This document shows positions 53,051 to 62,749 of a stretch of 64,000 nt of DNA, piece after piece. The notes below the pieces were generated by a model, which ran no database searches, was not told the origin of the DNA, and saw nothing but the letters and a program-made list of their open reading frames with translations. Location: contig NZ_CP099917.1 in NCBI RefSeq assembly GCF_030994125.1, forward strand, positions 2,622,001-2,686,000. Direction: 5' to 3'. Position 1 is the first letter of the stretch. The number at the start of each line of letters is the position of its first letter. This DNA is from Pseudoalteromonas xiamenensis. GTDB taxonomy: Bacteria; Pseudomonadota; Gammaproteobacteria; Enterobacterales; Alteromonadaceae. Position numbers and translations under genes: made by a program.

Positions 53051-54235
53051 ATGCCATTTTCCGCGCGTTTTTCCCGATTAGATGAATTACTCCATGAAAC
53101 ACAAGCGTATTGGCAGCAAGTTGCGTTCGCCTGTGATGATATCCCTTGGCCAGAGTTAAAGCCTGCACTGTTGCAATTGTCGGATGAGCAAGTCCATTTA
53201 CTTGATAGCTCCCCTGGTACTTTGCTGGAATGGCTGGTTCCCTATATTCCTCAACTTTCTGAAATACATCGTTTAAGTGCGTTGTCACAACCACATCATA
53301 CGTCGTTGACGTTTCCTTTTTGGCTGGAAAATGGCATCAAAGGCCGAAAGTTAGAACAACTAAAATCGTTTGTTGAGACGTTAAGTCCGATTGAAGGCCG
53401 ATGGCTAGAATGGTGTGCAGGCAAAGGGCATTTAGGCAGAATGCTTGCTTTTCAAGGGGCACAGCAGGTCGTTTCTGTCGAGTTGCAGCAAGCGTTGTGC
53501 GATGATGGTAGTGCCAGCGCAAAGAAACAAGGCTTGCCAATGGCGTTTATGTGCAAAGACGTACTCAATGATGCCGTCGATGATTGTTTTGAACAGGTTG
53601 ATCACGCCGTTGCCCTCCATGCGTGCGGTCGTTTACATCAAGAGTTTCTGATCAAGGGTGCACAAGCGCGCTGTAAAAACCTCATCGTTTCACCTTGCTG
53701 TTATCACCTTTTTACATCCAATGAATATGAGCCGATGAGTGTAGAGGGCAGAGCTGCGCGTACGCAACTCACGCACCACGACATGAAACTTGCACTGCAA
53801 GAGACTGTCACCGCACCGAGTCGTTTGACTGCGGTCAGACATCGAGAAGTGGCATGGCGTTTAGGATTTGATGCATTAAGAAAGTCGGTAACGGGTCACT
53901 GTGAATACGTGGGCGTCCCGTCCGTAGGCAAACAAATTTTCTCTGGAGCGTTTTCTGATTTCTGTTATTGGGCTGCAAATCAAAAAAATATTGCTTTACC
54001 AGATCACCTCGATTTCGACTCATTTCTAGCATTAGGTGTAAAAAAACAGCAAATAACGGCGCGAATCGAACTCGTACGCCATGCCTTTCGGCGAGCGATT
54101 GAGATCTGGTTGGTCCTCGATAGGGTTTTATATTTGCAATCAGCTGGGTATGATGTAGAGGTATTTGAGTTTTGTGATAAAGCACTTACACCGAGGAATG
54201 TGTTCATCAATGGGGTGCTAAAAAAAGAAGGGTGA
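53051..54235 (+). CDS. Methyltransferase-domain protein (Methyltransf_32/GSTCD-like)
   Basis: Protein of 394 aa. The N-terminal about 110 residues are helical and unassigned. A SAM-binding region follows with RWLEWCAGKGHLGRMLAFQGA as motif I and VVSVELQQALCDDG as motif II. VALHACGRLHQEFL and VSPCCYHLF are typical of the Methyltransf_32 family (homologous to the C-terminal domain of vertebrate GSTCD). Cysteine-rich CCYH near the active site suggests RNA or protein modification, but the substrate is unknown. The stop overlaps the alternative GTG start of the carbonic anhydrase gene. Confidence 0.78.
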   Translation: MPFSARFSRLDELLHETQAYWQQVAFACDDIPWPELKPALLQLSDEQVHLLDSSPGTLLEWLVPYIPQLSEIHRLSALSQPHHTSLTFPFWLENGIKGRKLEQLKSFVETLSPIEGRWLEWCAGKGHLGRMLAFQGAQQVVSVELQQALCDDGSASAKKQGLPMAFMCKDVLNDAVDDCFEQVDHAVALHACGRLHQEFLIKGAQARCKNLIVSPCCYHLFTSNEYEPMSVEGRAARTQLTHHDMKLALQETVTAPSRLTAVRHREVAWRLGFDALRKSVTGHCEYVGVPSVGKQIFSGAFSDFCYWAANQKNIALPDHLDFDSFLALGVKKQQITARIELVRHAFRRAIEIWLVLDRVLYLQSAGYDVEVFEFCDKALTPRNVFINGVLKKEG

Positions 54236-54240
54236 GCACA

Positions 54241-54897
54241 ATGTGTGAATTAGACCATTTATTGGCTAAGAATAAACAGTGGGCAGAGCGTACGCTTGGC
54301 AAAGATCCACAATTTTTTGATAAGTTATCAAAACAACAAAAACCGGAATATCTATGGATTGGGTGTTCTGATTCACGTGTGCCAGCGAACGAAATTGTTG
54401 ATCTAATGCCGGGTGAAATGTTTGTGCATCGCAACGTAGCTAACGTTGTGGTACATACCGATCATAACTGTCTTTCTGTGATGCAGTTTGCCATTGATGT
54501 ACTCAAAGTGAAGCATATTCTCGTTGTGGGCCATTATGGTTGTGGTGGTGTGCAAGCGGTATTAGATGAAGCTCGCTTCGGTTTAATTGATAACTGGCTA
54601 CGCCATGTAGCGGACGTCAAAGAAAAGCATCAAAATGTCCTAACCGATTTGACCCCTAAAGCGCAAAGCGACGCATTATGTGAGCTAAACGTAATTGAAC
54701 AGGTACGTAATGTTTGTTTAACCAATCTTGTTCAAGATGCGTGGCAGCGAGGACAAGATCTGACTATTCACGGTCTCGTGTATGGCTTAAAAGATGGTCT
54801 TTTAAAAGAGATCTACACCGCAGTGAGCGACCCAGAAACGCTCCAATCGGGCTATCAAGATGCTATTTTTGCGGTTGCCGACAGACAACTTCAATAA
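54241..54897 (+). CDS. can: Beta-carbonic anhydrase
   Basis: Beta-class carbonic anhydrase of 218 aa, very like E. coli Can. Zinc ligands are Cys and Asp in CSDSR and His and Cys in GHYGCGG. HRNVANVVVHTDHNCLSV completes the active site region. It supplies bicarbonate for biosynthesis. The ATG at 54241 is used, with AAGGG about nine bases upstream. A GTG at 54232 overlapping the methyltransferase stop is possible. A bidirectional terminator separates it from convergent fbp. Confidence 0.95.
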   Translation: MCELDHLLAKNKQWAERTLGKDPQFFDKLSKQQKPEYLWIGCSDSRVPANEIVDLMPGEMFVHRNVANVVVHTDHNCLSVMQFAIDVLKVKHILVVGHYGCGGVQAVLDEARFGLIDNWLRHVADVKEKHQNVLTDLTPKAQSDALCELNVIEQVRNVCLTNLVQDAWQRGQDLTIHGLVYGLKDGLLKEIYTAVSDPETLQSGYQDAIFAVADRQLQ

Positions 54898-54925
54898 ACC
54901 TTGAATGGGTTGATAAACCAAATTG

Positions 54926-54953
54926 AAAAACGCGACCTAAGTCGCGTTTTTTT
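54926..54953. terminator. Bidirectional terminator between can and fbp
   Basis: AAACGCGAC, four-base loop, GTCGCGTTT followed by T-run, with A-run on the other side. It serves the convergent can and fbp genes. Confidence 0.88.
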
Positions 54954-54960
54954 GTGGTGT

Positions 54961-55929
54961 TTATTGGTGATAGCCTAAACACGCTTCAACTTCATTTTTC
55001 GATCCTAGGATCACGGCGACACGTTGATGAATTTCGGTCGGCTGAATGTCGAGAATTTTTTCTTGTCCTGTATGAGCAAGGCCGCCGGCTTGTTCAATCA
55101 ACATGGCCATTGGGTTCGCTTCATAGAGTAAGCGAAGTTTGTATGGTTTATTTGGATCTTTAGTGTCTTCTGGGTATGTGAATAAACCACCACGGCACAA
55201 TACACGATGTACATCACCCACCATCGCTGCAATCCAACGCATGTTAAAGTTTTTGCCTCGAGGCCCTGTTTTACCCGCTAGCAAGTCTTCTATATATTGC
55301 TGCATTGGAGCTGTCCAGAAACGTTGATTTGAAGCGTTGATCGCAAACTCATTCGTATCGGCTGGGATTTTTGCGTAGTCGTGGGTAAGGAGGAAACTCC
55401 CGTGCGTTTTATCTAGGGTAAAAATGCGAGTGCCTTTACCAGTAGAAAGAGCAAGCATGGTCGATGGACCATAAAGGACATAACCTGCGGCAACTTGCTT
55501 GCGACCCGATTGTAAGAAGATGGCCGGATCGGCAGGATCTGACGCTTTATCGACTTCCATAATTGAGAAGATAGTACCAACAAGCGAGTTGATGTCGATG
55601 TTTGACGAACCATCGAGTGGGTCAAATGCAACGATGTATTTTGCCTCTGGGTTGCCTGCAACCGTCGTGTCTTCTTCTTCGGATGCAATGGCTTTCACAT
55701 AGCCGCTTTCTAAAAGAATATCTTTGAGCAGTTGATTCGAGAGTACATCTAACTTTTTTTGGGTTTCACCTTGAATGTTTTCATCTAAGGTAGAGCCTAA
55801 TACGCCAGAAAGTGCACCTTGACCAACGCGGAAAGAAATTTCTTTACACGCCGCCAATATAGTACGAATAAGAGAAACCAATTCACGTGAACAACCGTCT
55901 TCTACCAACACCGGTGGGAGTCTTCGCAT
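54961..55929 (-). CDS. fbp: Fructose-1,6-bisphosphatase, class I
   Basis: Gluconeogenic FBPase of 322 aa. Metal-binding motifs ASEEEDT and [13 protein letters not shown] are intact, and the substrate segment [18 protein letters not shown] is at the expected place near the C-terminus. The class I fold is clear. Allosteric AMP-site residues cannot be judged by eye. A single gene convergent with can and divergent from the metalloprotease gene. Confidence 0.95.
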   Translation of the reverse strand: MRRLPPVLVEDGCSRELVSLIRTILAACKEISFRVGQGALSGVLGSTLDENIQGETQKKLDVLSNQLLKDILLESGYVKAIASEEEDTTVAGNPEAKYIVAFDPLDGSSNIDINSLVGTIFSIMEVDKASDPADPAIFLQSGRKQVAAGYVLYGPSTMLALSTGKGTRIFTLDKTHGSFLLTHDYAKIPADTNEFAINASNQRFWTAPMQQYIEDLLAGKTGPRGKNFNMRWIAAMVGDVHRVLCRGGLFTYPEDTKDPNKPYKLRLLYEANPMAMLIEQAGGLAHTGQEKILDIQPTEIHQRVAVILGSKNEVEACLGYHQ

Positions 55930-56084
55930 TTTTAGATCCTGATAACGTTTCGTCTATCGAGTATAAATTGTGAGAGAGTCGACAGACTGCGCTGAATTTT
56001 CGTCTAAAGTAGCTGTATTTTGTATACCATCTTCATATACTGGTACAAACAATTACTTAAACCCGACTTAACAAAGATAAGCTT

Positions 56085-58517
56085 ATGCCAAAAACTAAAT
56101 TTATAAAGCACGCTACTTCTGCTTTGTTATTGACTATGATAACTCAAGCGCACGCAGCAATTAAGTCTATAGACTCGTTTACTGAGACTTTTAATCATTT
56201 TCCTGGTTTTTATAGTGTCTATGTCGACCCTCAAACTGCACATGTTTACCTCGACGTGGATAAATTAGATAAACCTTTTTTACTGCAACACAGCCTGCCA
56301 TATGGTGTGGGTTCTAATGACATCGGTCTTGATAGAGGGCAGCTAGGCGGGACTTACGTTGCCCAGTTTGAGCGCATTGGTGACAAAGTATTACTGAAAG
56401 CGCTGAATACATATTACCGTGCAAGTGCTGAAAATGCCGCGGAAAAACAGAGTGTACAAGAAGCGTTTGCTGCGAGCGTATTGCAGGGCTTTAAAGTAGT
56501 GGCAGAAGACAATGACAGTGTACTTATCGATTACACACCCTATCTAATGTCTGACGTACACGGTGTGTCACGTCGTTTAGCAGACACGAAACAAGGTAAC
56601 TTTTCATTAGACAATGCACGTAGCGCGGTATTCTTGCCAAGAACAAAAGCATTTGTCAAAAACACGGAGCTAGAAGCGACGTTAACGTTTGGTGGCAGCA
56701 ATCCAGGTGAGTACATCAAACAGGTTAGTGCAGATCCGTATGCGGTTACTGTGCATCAACACCACTCTCTCATTGAGTTACCGGATGATAAATACCAGCC
56801 TCGTCCATTCCACCCTCAATCGGGATATTGGAGCATTGAACACAAAGATTATTCGGCGCCACTGGGCCAATCGATGTATGTGCGCTATATCCCAAGACAC
56901 CGTCTTGAGAAAAAAGACCCCTCTGCAGCGGTAAGTGAGGCTGTAGAGCCTATCATTTACTATTTGGACCCTGGTGTTCCTGAACCAGTTCGTAGTGCGT
57001 TGCTCGAAGGCGCAAGCTGGTGGAATAATGCGTTTGAAGCCGCTGGTTACAAGAATGCCTTCCAAGTAAAAATGCTCCCAGAAAGTGCAGATCCGATGGA
57101 TGTTCGTTACAACGTTATCCAATGGGTACACCGCGCAACCCGAGGTTGGTCTTATGGTTCATCGGTTATTGACCCTCGCACTGGCGAAATTCTGAAAGGA
57201 CACGTTACACTCGGGTCGTTGCGCGTACGCCAAGATATTCTCATTGCTGAATCATTGGCCGCACCATTCAAAACGGGCAATGAAACGAATGAAACCTTGC
57301 AAGCAATGGCGCTGGACCGTATTCGCCAACTCAGTGCGCACGAAGTAGGGCACACGTTGGGTATTGCGCATAACTTTTCTGCATCGGTAAAAGACAGAGC
57401 GTCTGTGATGGATTACCCACACCCGCTGTTGAGTATTAACGATAAAGGGGAGCTGGATGTCACACAAGGCTATGACAAAGGCATTGGTGTTTGGGATAAG
57501 CAAGTCATCAAGTACGGGTATGGTGATTTCAATGAATCACAGGAAAATAACGCGTTAAAAGCGGTGTTGGCGGAAAACAAAACACTAGGTTTGGAGTTTA
57601 TTTCCGATGACGACGCAAGAGCGCAAGGTGGCAGTCATCCCACAGCACATCTATGGGATAATGGTAACGATCCGGCTGAAGAGCTAAACCGCGTATTGGA
57701 CGTTCGTCAAAAAGCACTGGGTCGCTTTGGAATTGAAAATTTAAAAAATGGTGAAGCCCTTTCACAACTTGAAGAAAGGCTTGTTCCATTGTACTTGTTC
57801 CACCGTTATCAAGTTGAAGCCGCAGTAAAGCTGATAGGTGGTGAAGACTACAGTTATGAAGTACGAGAGGAAGGTCAGGCTCCGCATGGGATTCAAGTGA
57901 TTGCACGTGAGCGTCAACTTGCTGCACTCAAAGCTATTTTGAAAACGCTGACACCGAAAGAACTAATGATCCCTGAATCTGTTCTCGCACTTGTCCCACC
58001 AAAGGCGTACGGCGAATATAAAACACGGGAAAGTGTCGTCGGACGTACAGGACTTTCATTTGATGCGATGGCGTTACCCGAAGTGGCGGCCGCACAATCA
58101 TTAAAGCTGCTTTTGAATCCAGAACGAGTCAATCGTCTAATACAGCAAAAAGCGAGAGACACGAAAAACTTAGGTTTAGATACTGTTTTGTTTAGAACAT
58201 ATCAGCAAGTGTTTGAGACAGAAGAAAAGACAGGCATGGCGCTATTACTCTCTCAGCGCACGCAAATATTGGCAGCGAAGCAATTTGCGGAAATGAGTGT
58301 TAGCGACAAAGTGTCACCTGAAGCGCAAGCCATGTTCAAGCGGTTTGTACATAAGTTGGCAGAATTACCGCAAGATGCGTCATTATTTGATAGTAACAAA
58401 ATTGGTAAAGCGACGTTTAAGGTGTATCTCGCTGAACAGATCCGTTGGTTCCAAGAGCATGGTAAATGGCCGGATGGTTTCAACGCACTGCCATTACCGC
58501 CAGGGTCGCCTATTTAA
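56085..58517 (+). CDS. Large exported zinc-dependent metalloprotease (DUF5117/DUF4953 type)
   Basis: Exported protein of 810 aa with a signal peptide ending AHA-AI. The zinc site is the extended metzincin motif HEVGHTLGIAH near residues 419-429, with ASVMDYPHPLL shortly after acting as a Met-turn-like region. The N-terminal part (about 40-270) matches the beta-rich DUF5117/5118 pattern, with FNHFPGFYSVYVDPQTAHVYL. The C-terminal half is helical. Family members are secreted or periplasmic proteases of unknown substrate, common in marine gammaproteobacteria and Bacteroidetes. Confidence 0.88.
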   Translation: MPKTKFIKHATSALLLTMITQAHAAIKSIDSFTETFNHFPGFYSVYVDPQTAHVYLDVDKLDKPFLLQHSLPYGVGSNDIGLDRGQLGGTYVAQFERIGDKVLLKALNTYYRASAENAAEKQSVQEAFAASVLQGFKVVAEDNDSVLIDYTPYLMSDVHGVSRRLADTKQGNFSLDNARSAVFLPRTKAFVKNTELEATLTFGGSNPGEYIKQVSADPYAVTVHQHHSLIELPDDKYQPRPFHPQSGYWSIEHKDYSAPLGQSMYVRYIPRHRLEKKDPSAAVSEAVEPIIYYLDPGVPEPVRSALLEGASWWNNAFEAAGYKNAFQVKMLPESADPMDVRYNVIQWVHRATRGWSYGSSVIDPRTGEILKGHVTLGSLRVRQDILIAESLAAPFKTGNETNETLQAMALDRIRQLSAHEVGHTLGIAHNFSASVKDRASVMDYPHPLLSINDKGELDVTQGYDKGIGVWDKQVIKYGYGDFNESQENNALKAVLAENKTLGLEFISDDDARAQGGSHPTAHLWDNGNDPAEELNRVLDVRQKALGRFGIENLKNGEALSQLEERLVPLYLFHRYQVEAAVKLIGGEDYSYEVREEGQAPHGIQVIARERQLAALKAILKTLTPKELMIPESVLALVPPKAYGEYKTRESVVGRTGLSFDAMALPEVAAAQSLKLLLNPERVNRLIQQKARDTKNLGLDTVLFRTYQQVFETEEKTGMALLLSQRTQILAAKQFAEMSVSDKVSPEAQAMFKRFVHKLAELPQDASLFDSNKIGKATFKVYLAEQIRWFQEHGKWPDGFNALPLPPGSPI

Positions 58518-58549
58518 TCGACATAAATTCGCTATTATCGCTTGGTCTC

Positions 58550-59779
58550 CTAGACCAAGCGATTTCGTCCAGTTTCCTTCGCTTGGTATAAATTGACGTC
58601 GGCATGTTTGAGCAGCGTATCGATATTGTGGTTGAGCTCCTCGATTAATCCTGCTGAAACGGTAAAATGAATCGCGTGCTCGGAAAATGAGCGACTGTTT
58701 TTTTCAATATATTGTATAAACAACGCTAGCTGCTGTTGAGCTTCCGCTTTATCATTCGTCGTAAACTTAATTGCAAATTCTTCCCCACCCATGCGTGCGA
58801 TAAGGTCGTTAGGAAAAAACTTGCTTAATGCAGCAGAAAAGCTTTTAAGCACCGCATCACCCGCATCGTGTCCATGGTTATCGTTAATCAATTTAAAGTG
58901 ATCAATGTCGAGCATCGCGAGACAAACCGCGGCTTGTGCTTTTTCATCGACACGCAGCAGCTTTTTGGCTTCTTCAAAGAAATAACGACGATTTGGCAAA
59001 TCAGTCAGATAATCGGTGTTCGCTTGACGGCGAATAGTTGCGATGTTTTCCAACATATCAACGTTTTGACTCAGACGGCAATAAAACTCCTCGTTATTGA
59101 AGGGCTTACGTAAATAATCATTAGCGCCACTTTTGATAAAACGCGCCGAGAGCTGCGCTTGTTCAGAGCTCGAAATACCGATGATCGCAATATCTTCGTC
59201 ATTGTGTTTTCGCCGTACCTCAATACACAATTCAGCACCATTAAGTTTTGGCATTTCAAAGTCGGTGATGATCACACTGATGTCCGGATTTTCGGCAAGC
59301 ACTTGAAGCGCGTGCTCCCCGTCGTGGGCCTCATACACACGGTATTTTTGTCTTACCAACAAGGTTTTGATGTAGTGGCGGGCTGAAATAGAGTCCTCAA
59401 CAATTAAAATCGAAATCTGCTTGTTTTTAGGCAACCGCTGCAGCTGTTTCTTTAAATAGTGATAAGCCTGTTTATGTTCTTTTGTGATGTAGTCGATAAT
59501 AGGGTAACGTTCCACGGTCGTACGCGTTGACTCATCTATGTTTCCCGTCATGACAATGGTGGGAATATCCGCCTTGATGGTAACAGGGATTGCTTCACCG
59601 TTGGGCGCGTCAGGTAGAATAAAATCGACCACAGCACAATAATAACTATGTTGTTTGATTAGTGCTTTGGCTTCTTCCAGTGTCGCCGCAATGTCTACGG
59701 CATAACCGACGGAGATAGCAATATGTTTCTGTACTTTTGCTATTGTTGGGGTATCTTCAATTATTAAGGCTCTTAGCAC
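58550..59779 (-). CDS. Diguanylate cyclase with two receiver domains
   Basis: Cytosolic protein of 409 aa with receiver 1 (about 1-118, aspartate in VVDFILPD), receiver 2 (about 122-240, ITDFEMPKLNG) and a GGDEF domain (about 250-409) with active-site RMGGEEF. It should make cyclic di-GMP under control of phosphorylation. The inhibitory I-site RxxD is not conserved, reading FPND five residues before the GG, so product inhibition may be absent. No cognate kinase lies nearby. Its stop faces the metalloprotease gene. Confidence 0.9.
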   Translation of the reverse strand: MLRALIIEDTPTIAKVQKHIAISVGYAVDIAATLEEAKALIKQHSYYCAVVDFILPDAPNGEAIPVTIKADIPTIVMTGNIDESTRTTVERYPIIDYITKEHKQAYHYLKKQLQRLPKNKQISILIVEDSISARHYIKTLLVRQKYRVYEAHDGEHALQVLAENPDISVIITDFEMPKLNGAELCIEVRRKHNDEDIAIIGISSSEQAQLSARFIKSGANDYLRKPFNNEEFYCRLSQNVDMLENIATIRRQANTDYLTDLPNRRYFFEEAKKLLRVDEKAQAAVCLAMLDIDHFKLINDNHGHDAGDAVLKSFSAALSKFFPNDLIARMGGEEFAIKFTTNDKAEAQQQLALFIQYIEKNSRSFSEHAIHFTVSAGLIEELNHNIDTLLKHADVNLYQAKETGRNRLV

Positions 59780-59880
59780 AATACAAACTACTGCGTTTCA
59801 ATTGGATGTAATAATTATTAATAGTGAAACCGCGAAAAAGCAACGAAAATCAAGTAGGGAAAGGAAGAAACAGAGACTCA

Positions 59881-59906
59881 AGGAAACCAAACAGAGTTGG
59901 TTTCCT
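59881..59906. terminator. Hairpin after maoP
   Basis: Perfect ten-base-pair stem AGGAAACCAA / TTGGTTTCCT with a six-base loop, 18 bases from the maoP stop. T-runs are weak on both sides. Confidence 0.55.
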
Positions 59907-59923
59907 GTTAAGCAATACAGCGC

Positions 59924-60292
59924 TTAATAGTCGTCGTCAGAGGTGACAGCTGCAGGCGCATTGTCCGCGACAAGACGAGAGCGACCAAATAAAGTATGGA
60001 ATTTCGCTTTGCTTGTTGTCAGTTTCAAGTATTTAATCCAAGCGCGCTCGAATGCATTCGTCGGCTCGCTGGTATTTTCCATCACTTGAGTGAACTGAGT
60101 TTGAAAACTATTTTGTGGTGCTAAGGTTTTATTGTATAACCCCTTTAGAACTACACCGTGGTTTTCTAAGATTTCAGCTTCAAGTATTGTGAAGTGGCCA
60201 CTTCGTGCAAAACCACGAGGAAAATTTGCATCGTCATAGAATTGTTTTGGGCTTGCAAAAGCGTTACGTAATTCAGATAAATTAATGTTCAT
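59924..60292 (-). CDS. maoP: MaoP/YifE-like protein (DUF413)
   Basis: Protein of 122 aa matching the DUF413 pattern. F-DDANFPRGFARSGHFTILEAEIL lies near residues 18-42, and W-KYLKL with KAKFHTLFG at the end. E. coli MaoP helps organise the Ori macrodomain together with the site maoS. As in E. coli, the gene is divergent from an HdfR-type regulator, which strongly supports orthology. N- and C-terminal tails are longer and acidic (TSDDDY). Confidence 0.88.
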   Translation of the reverse strand: MNINLSELRNAFASPKQFYDDANFPRGFARSGHFTILEAEILENHGVVLKGLYNKTLAPQNSFQTQFTQVMENTSEPTNAFERAWIKYLKLTTSKAKFHTLFGRSRLVADNAPAAVTSDDDY

Positions 60293-60383
60293 GACTGATT
60301 CCTTTGATCTTCCATCTGGGCTGGAGTATGGACCACGACGATGAATTTTTTAAACAAGATATTTTTATCGAAAGGATAAATTT

Positions 60384-61229
60384 GTGGATATAGATTTATT
60401 GAAGACATTTGTTGAGGTTGTTCGAACCCGTCATTTTGGTCGAGCGGCTGAAAACTTGTACATTACCCAATCGGCGGTGAGTTTCAGGATCCGTCAATTA
60501 GAGCAAAGTCTGGGGGTAAATCTATTTATTCGTCAACGCAATAATATTCAGCTTACTGCGCCAGGTGAGCGTTTATTGCCGCATGCGAAGATGATACTAA
60601 CAGGGATGCAGCGGGCTAAAGTGGATGTTGCTCTTGCAAACAATATGCATAAGCAGTTGTCGCTTGCGGGAACTCCAAATATATGGGATGCCTTCTTACA
60701 GTTTGGCATTAATAACATTGTATCAGCGATGCCTGATGTTTCTTTGGTTGCTGAGGTGAAAGCACAACAAGAGAGCACGCGTTTACTGCTCGAAAGAACG
60801 CTCGACATGGCGGTGTTGTTTGACCCGCCAAAAGTCGATGAATTGCTTGTTCAACCAATCAGTGATTTAGCGATTATTCCTGTGAGTACATTTGCGGGTC
60901 TTACGCGAGATGAATTTTTCGAGAGACAATATGTCTATGTTGATTGGGGAACCGCGTTTTCACTTTGGCATGCCAAACAATTTACCGGCAATACGCCGCC
61001 ATTTTTTAGAACGAGTACTGGCCGTATTGCACTTGATCTGATTTTGCAATGTGGTGGAAACGCATTTGTGCCTGAGATTTTGGCCAAGGAGCACATTGAA
61101 AGCGGACAGCTACATCGCATTGAACAAGTACCTCCGACTTCACGAGAAGTGTTTGTGGCTTATCACCGCGACAATGATCAAAAAGAGCAGATTGAAAAAA
61201 TTGTCGAATTGCTTATTCGGTATGACTAA
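60384..61229 (+). CDS. hdfR: LysR-type regulator HdfR
   Basis: LysR regulator of 281 aa. The N-terminal DNA-binding region (MDIDLLKTFVEVVRTRHFGR then AAENLYITQSAVSFRIRQLE) is nearly identical to E. coli HdfR, and the C-terminal effector domain is much more divergent. In E. coli HdfR represses flhDC and acts on other genes. It starts with GTG at 60384 after AAAGGA and is divergent from maoP over 91 bases. Confidence 0.85.
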   Translation: MDIDLLKTFVEVVRTRHFGRAAENLYITQSAVSFRIRQLEQSLGVNLFIRQRNNIQLTAPGERLLPHAKMILTGMQRAKVDVALANNMHKQLSLAGTPNIWDAFLQFGINNIVSAMPDVSLVAEVKAQQESTRLLLERTLDMAVLFDPPKVDELLVQPISDLAIIPVSTFAGLTRDEFFERQYVYVDWGTAFSLWHAKQFTGNTPPFFRTSTGRIALDLILQCGGNAFVPEILAKEHIESGQLHRIEQVPPTSREVFVAYHRDNDQKEQIEKIVELLIRYD

Positions 61230-61396
61230 CGCTCGATATTGCGCGTAAACAAAAGTAGGTAGAGGTATGCGATGCGTTAATGCCTCTTCCTTCTGCAATA
61301 ACATAAAATTTAAAGTTTTACCTTTCATAGGAATATTTCATTTCGATTACATTTTAATTTCCATAAAATGTATTTTTTATGAAAAAAACATTTCAA

Positions 61397-61430
61397 CTGT
61401 AATATAAAGTTCATATTCCTTTCCTAAACT
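61397..61430 (+). promoter_or_regulatory. Pho-box-like promoter of the porin gene
   Basis: CTGTAATATAAAGTTCAT (61397-61414) matches the PhoB box CTGTCATAAAACTGTCAT at 13 of 18 positions. A -10 box TAAACT lies exactly ten bases after it (61425-61430), the arrangement of PhoB-activated promoters. Additional TTTCAT, TTTCAT, TTACAT repeats lie at 61323-61352. Confidence 0.6.
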
Positions 61431-61494
61431 GTGCCCGAATTAAAAGTGAGGCAGTGAAAAACTGCTGATAATTACGTTATTTAGGACAGTAAAA

Positions 61495-62640
61495 ATGAAG
61501 ACATCTTTTAAACTTGCTGCGTTAACACTGGCTCTCTCGGCTGCGTTTTCAACTCAAGCGGCTGAAATTTCGACGAAGGGCGGCTTTAAAGTTAAGTCAG
61601 ATGACGGACGTTATACTTTTGCCGTTGGTGGCCGTATCCAAATGGATGGGACTGCGTTCAACAGCGATGACATTGATTTAAATAACGGAACTGAAATGCG
61701 TCGTGCGCGTATTACCCTAAAAGCAAACATTGAAGAATGGGAATACAAACTCGATTACGATTACATTTCAAGCGAATCGGTAAAAGACGCATTTATCGCA
61801 TACAATGGTTTCAAAAATACCATTATCCAGATTGGTAACCAACGCCAAGCGTTTGGTATGGAAGCGAACACCAGCTCAAACGACGTCTCTTTCATCGAGC
61901 GTTCATTGATTACAGACCCATTTGACCAAGGTCGTGGCTTTGGTATCGCGGCGAAGCAGTGGGGTGATAACTGGTCACTGAACTATGGTGTATACGGTCA
62001 AGACGTGAATGCGGCAAACGGCAAAGACGAAGAACTTAGCTTCAATGGTCGTTTTGCATACGCTCCAATCAAAGAAAAAGATCGTATGGTGTCTTTCGGC
62101 TTCTCGGCATTGCAAACTGAGTTAGAAGACGGCGGTTCTGTTCGTTTACGAGCGCGCCCTGAATCACATCAAGCAAACACGCGTATCGTGGATAGCAGTT
62201 CAATCGCTGCAGACAGCTATACAATGTTTGGTTTAGAGTCAGTGATGCAATTCGGTTCCCTAACGTTACTTGGCGAATACATCAAAGAAGACGTAGACAG
62301 CGTGGATGGTAGCGACCCAAGTTTTGATGGTTACTTTGTCTCAGCGTCTTACCTACTTGATGGTGGTATGCGTAATTACACGACAAAAGGCGGTAAATTC
62401 AAAGGTTACAAGCCTGGTGCAAACGGCGCTTGGGAACTAACTGCACGTATTTCAAGCCTTGACCTAAACGATGCTGATGCAAATGTATTTGGTGGCAAAG
62501 TAGATTCAATCACGCTTGGTGCGAACTACTACATCAATTCAAACATGTTAGCTAAATTTAACGTTGTTTCAGCAAACGGCGACGAGTTTGCTAAGTACGA
62601 TTCAACGTCAGTTGGTGCGCGTCTACAAGTAGTTTGGTAA
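61495..62640 (+). CDS. Phosphate-selective porin (OprP/OprO family)
   Basis: Outer-membrane porin of 381 aa. A signal peptide of about 22 residues ends in TQA-AE. The barrel begins GGFKVKSDDGRYTFAVGGRI and has the RRARITLKANIEEWEYKLDYDY and NQRQAFGMEANTSSNDVSFIERSL segments of the Porin_O_P family. It ends in an aromatic-type strand LQVVW. Members form anion channels, some specific for phosphate or polyphosphate. The pho-box-like promoter upstream fits. The start has TTAGGACAG upstream. A terminator follows. Confidence 0.88.
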   Translation: MKTSFKLAALTLALSAAFSTQAAEISTKGGFKVKSDDGRYTFAVGGRIQMDGTAFNSDDIDLNNGTEMRRARITLKANIEEWEYKLDYDYISSESVKDAFIAYNGFKNTIIQIGNQRQAFGMEANTSSNDVSFIERSLITDPFDQGRGFGIAAKQWGDNWSLNYGVYGQDVNAANGKDEELSFNGRFAYAPIKEKDRMVSFGFSALQTELEDGGSVRLRARPESHQANTRIVDSSSIAADSYTMFGLESVMQFGSLTLLGEYIKEDVDSVDGSDPSFDGYFVSASYLLDGGMRNYTTKGGKFKGYKPGANGAWELTARISSLDLNDADANVFGGKVDSITLGANYYINSNMLAKFNVVSANGDEFAKYDSTSVGARLQVVW

Positions 62641-62668
62641 GCAAGGACTTGACGTTCTGAGCTTAGGA

Positions 62669-62694
62669 AAAGGAGACTTAGGTCTCCTTTTTTC
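62669..62694 (+). terminator. Intrinsic terminator of the porin gene
   Basis: AAAGGAGAC (62669-62677), loop TTAG, GTCTCCTTT (62682-62690), then TTT, 28 bases after the porin stop. Confidence 0.85.
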
Positions 62695-62749
62695 ATGATC
62701 AAGGATTCGATATGAATGAACTCGTATACTGAGGATATAAAAAAGGATT

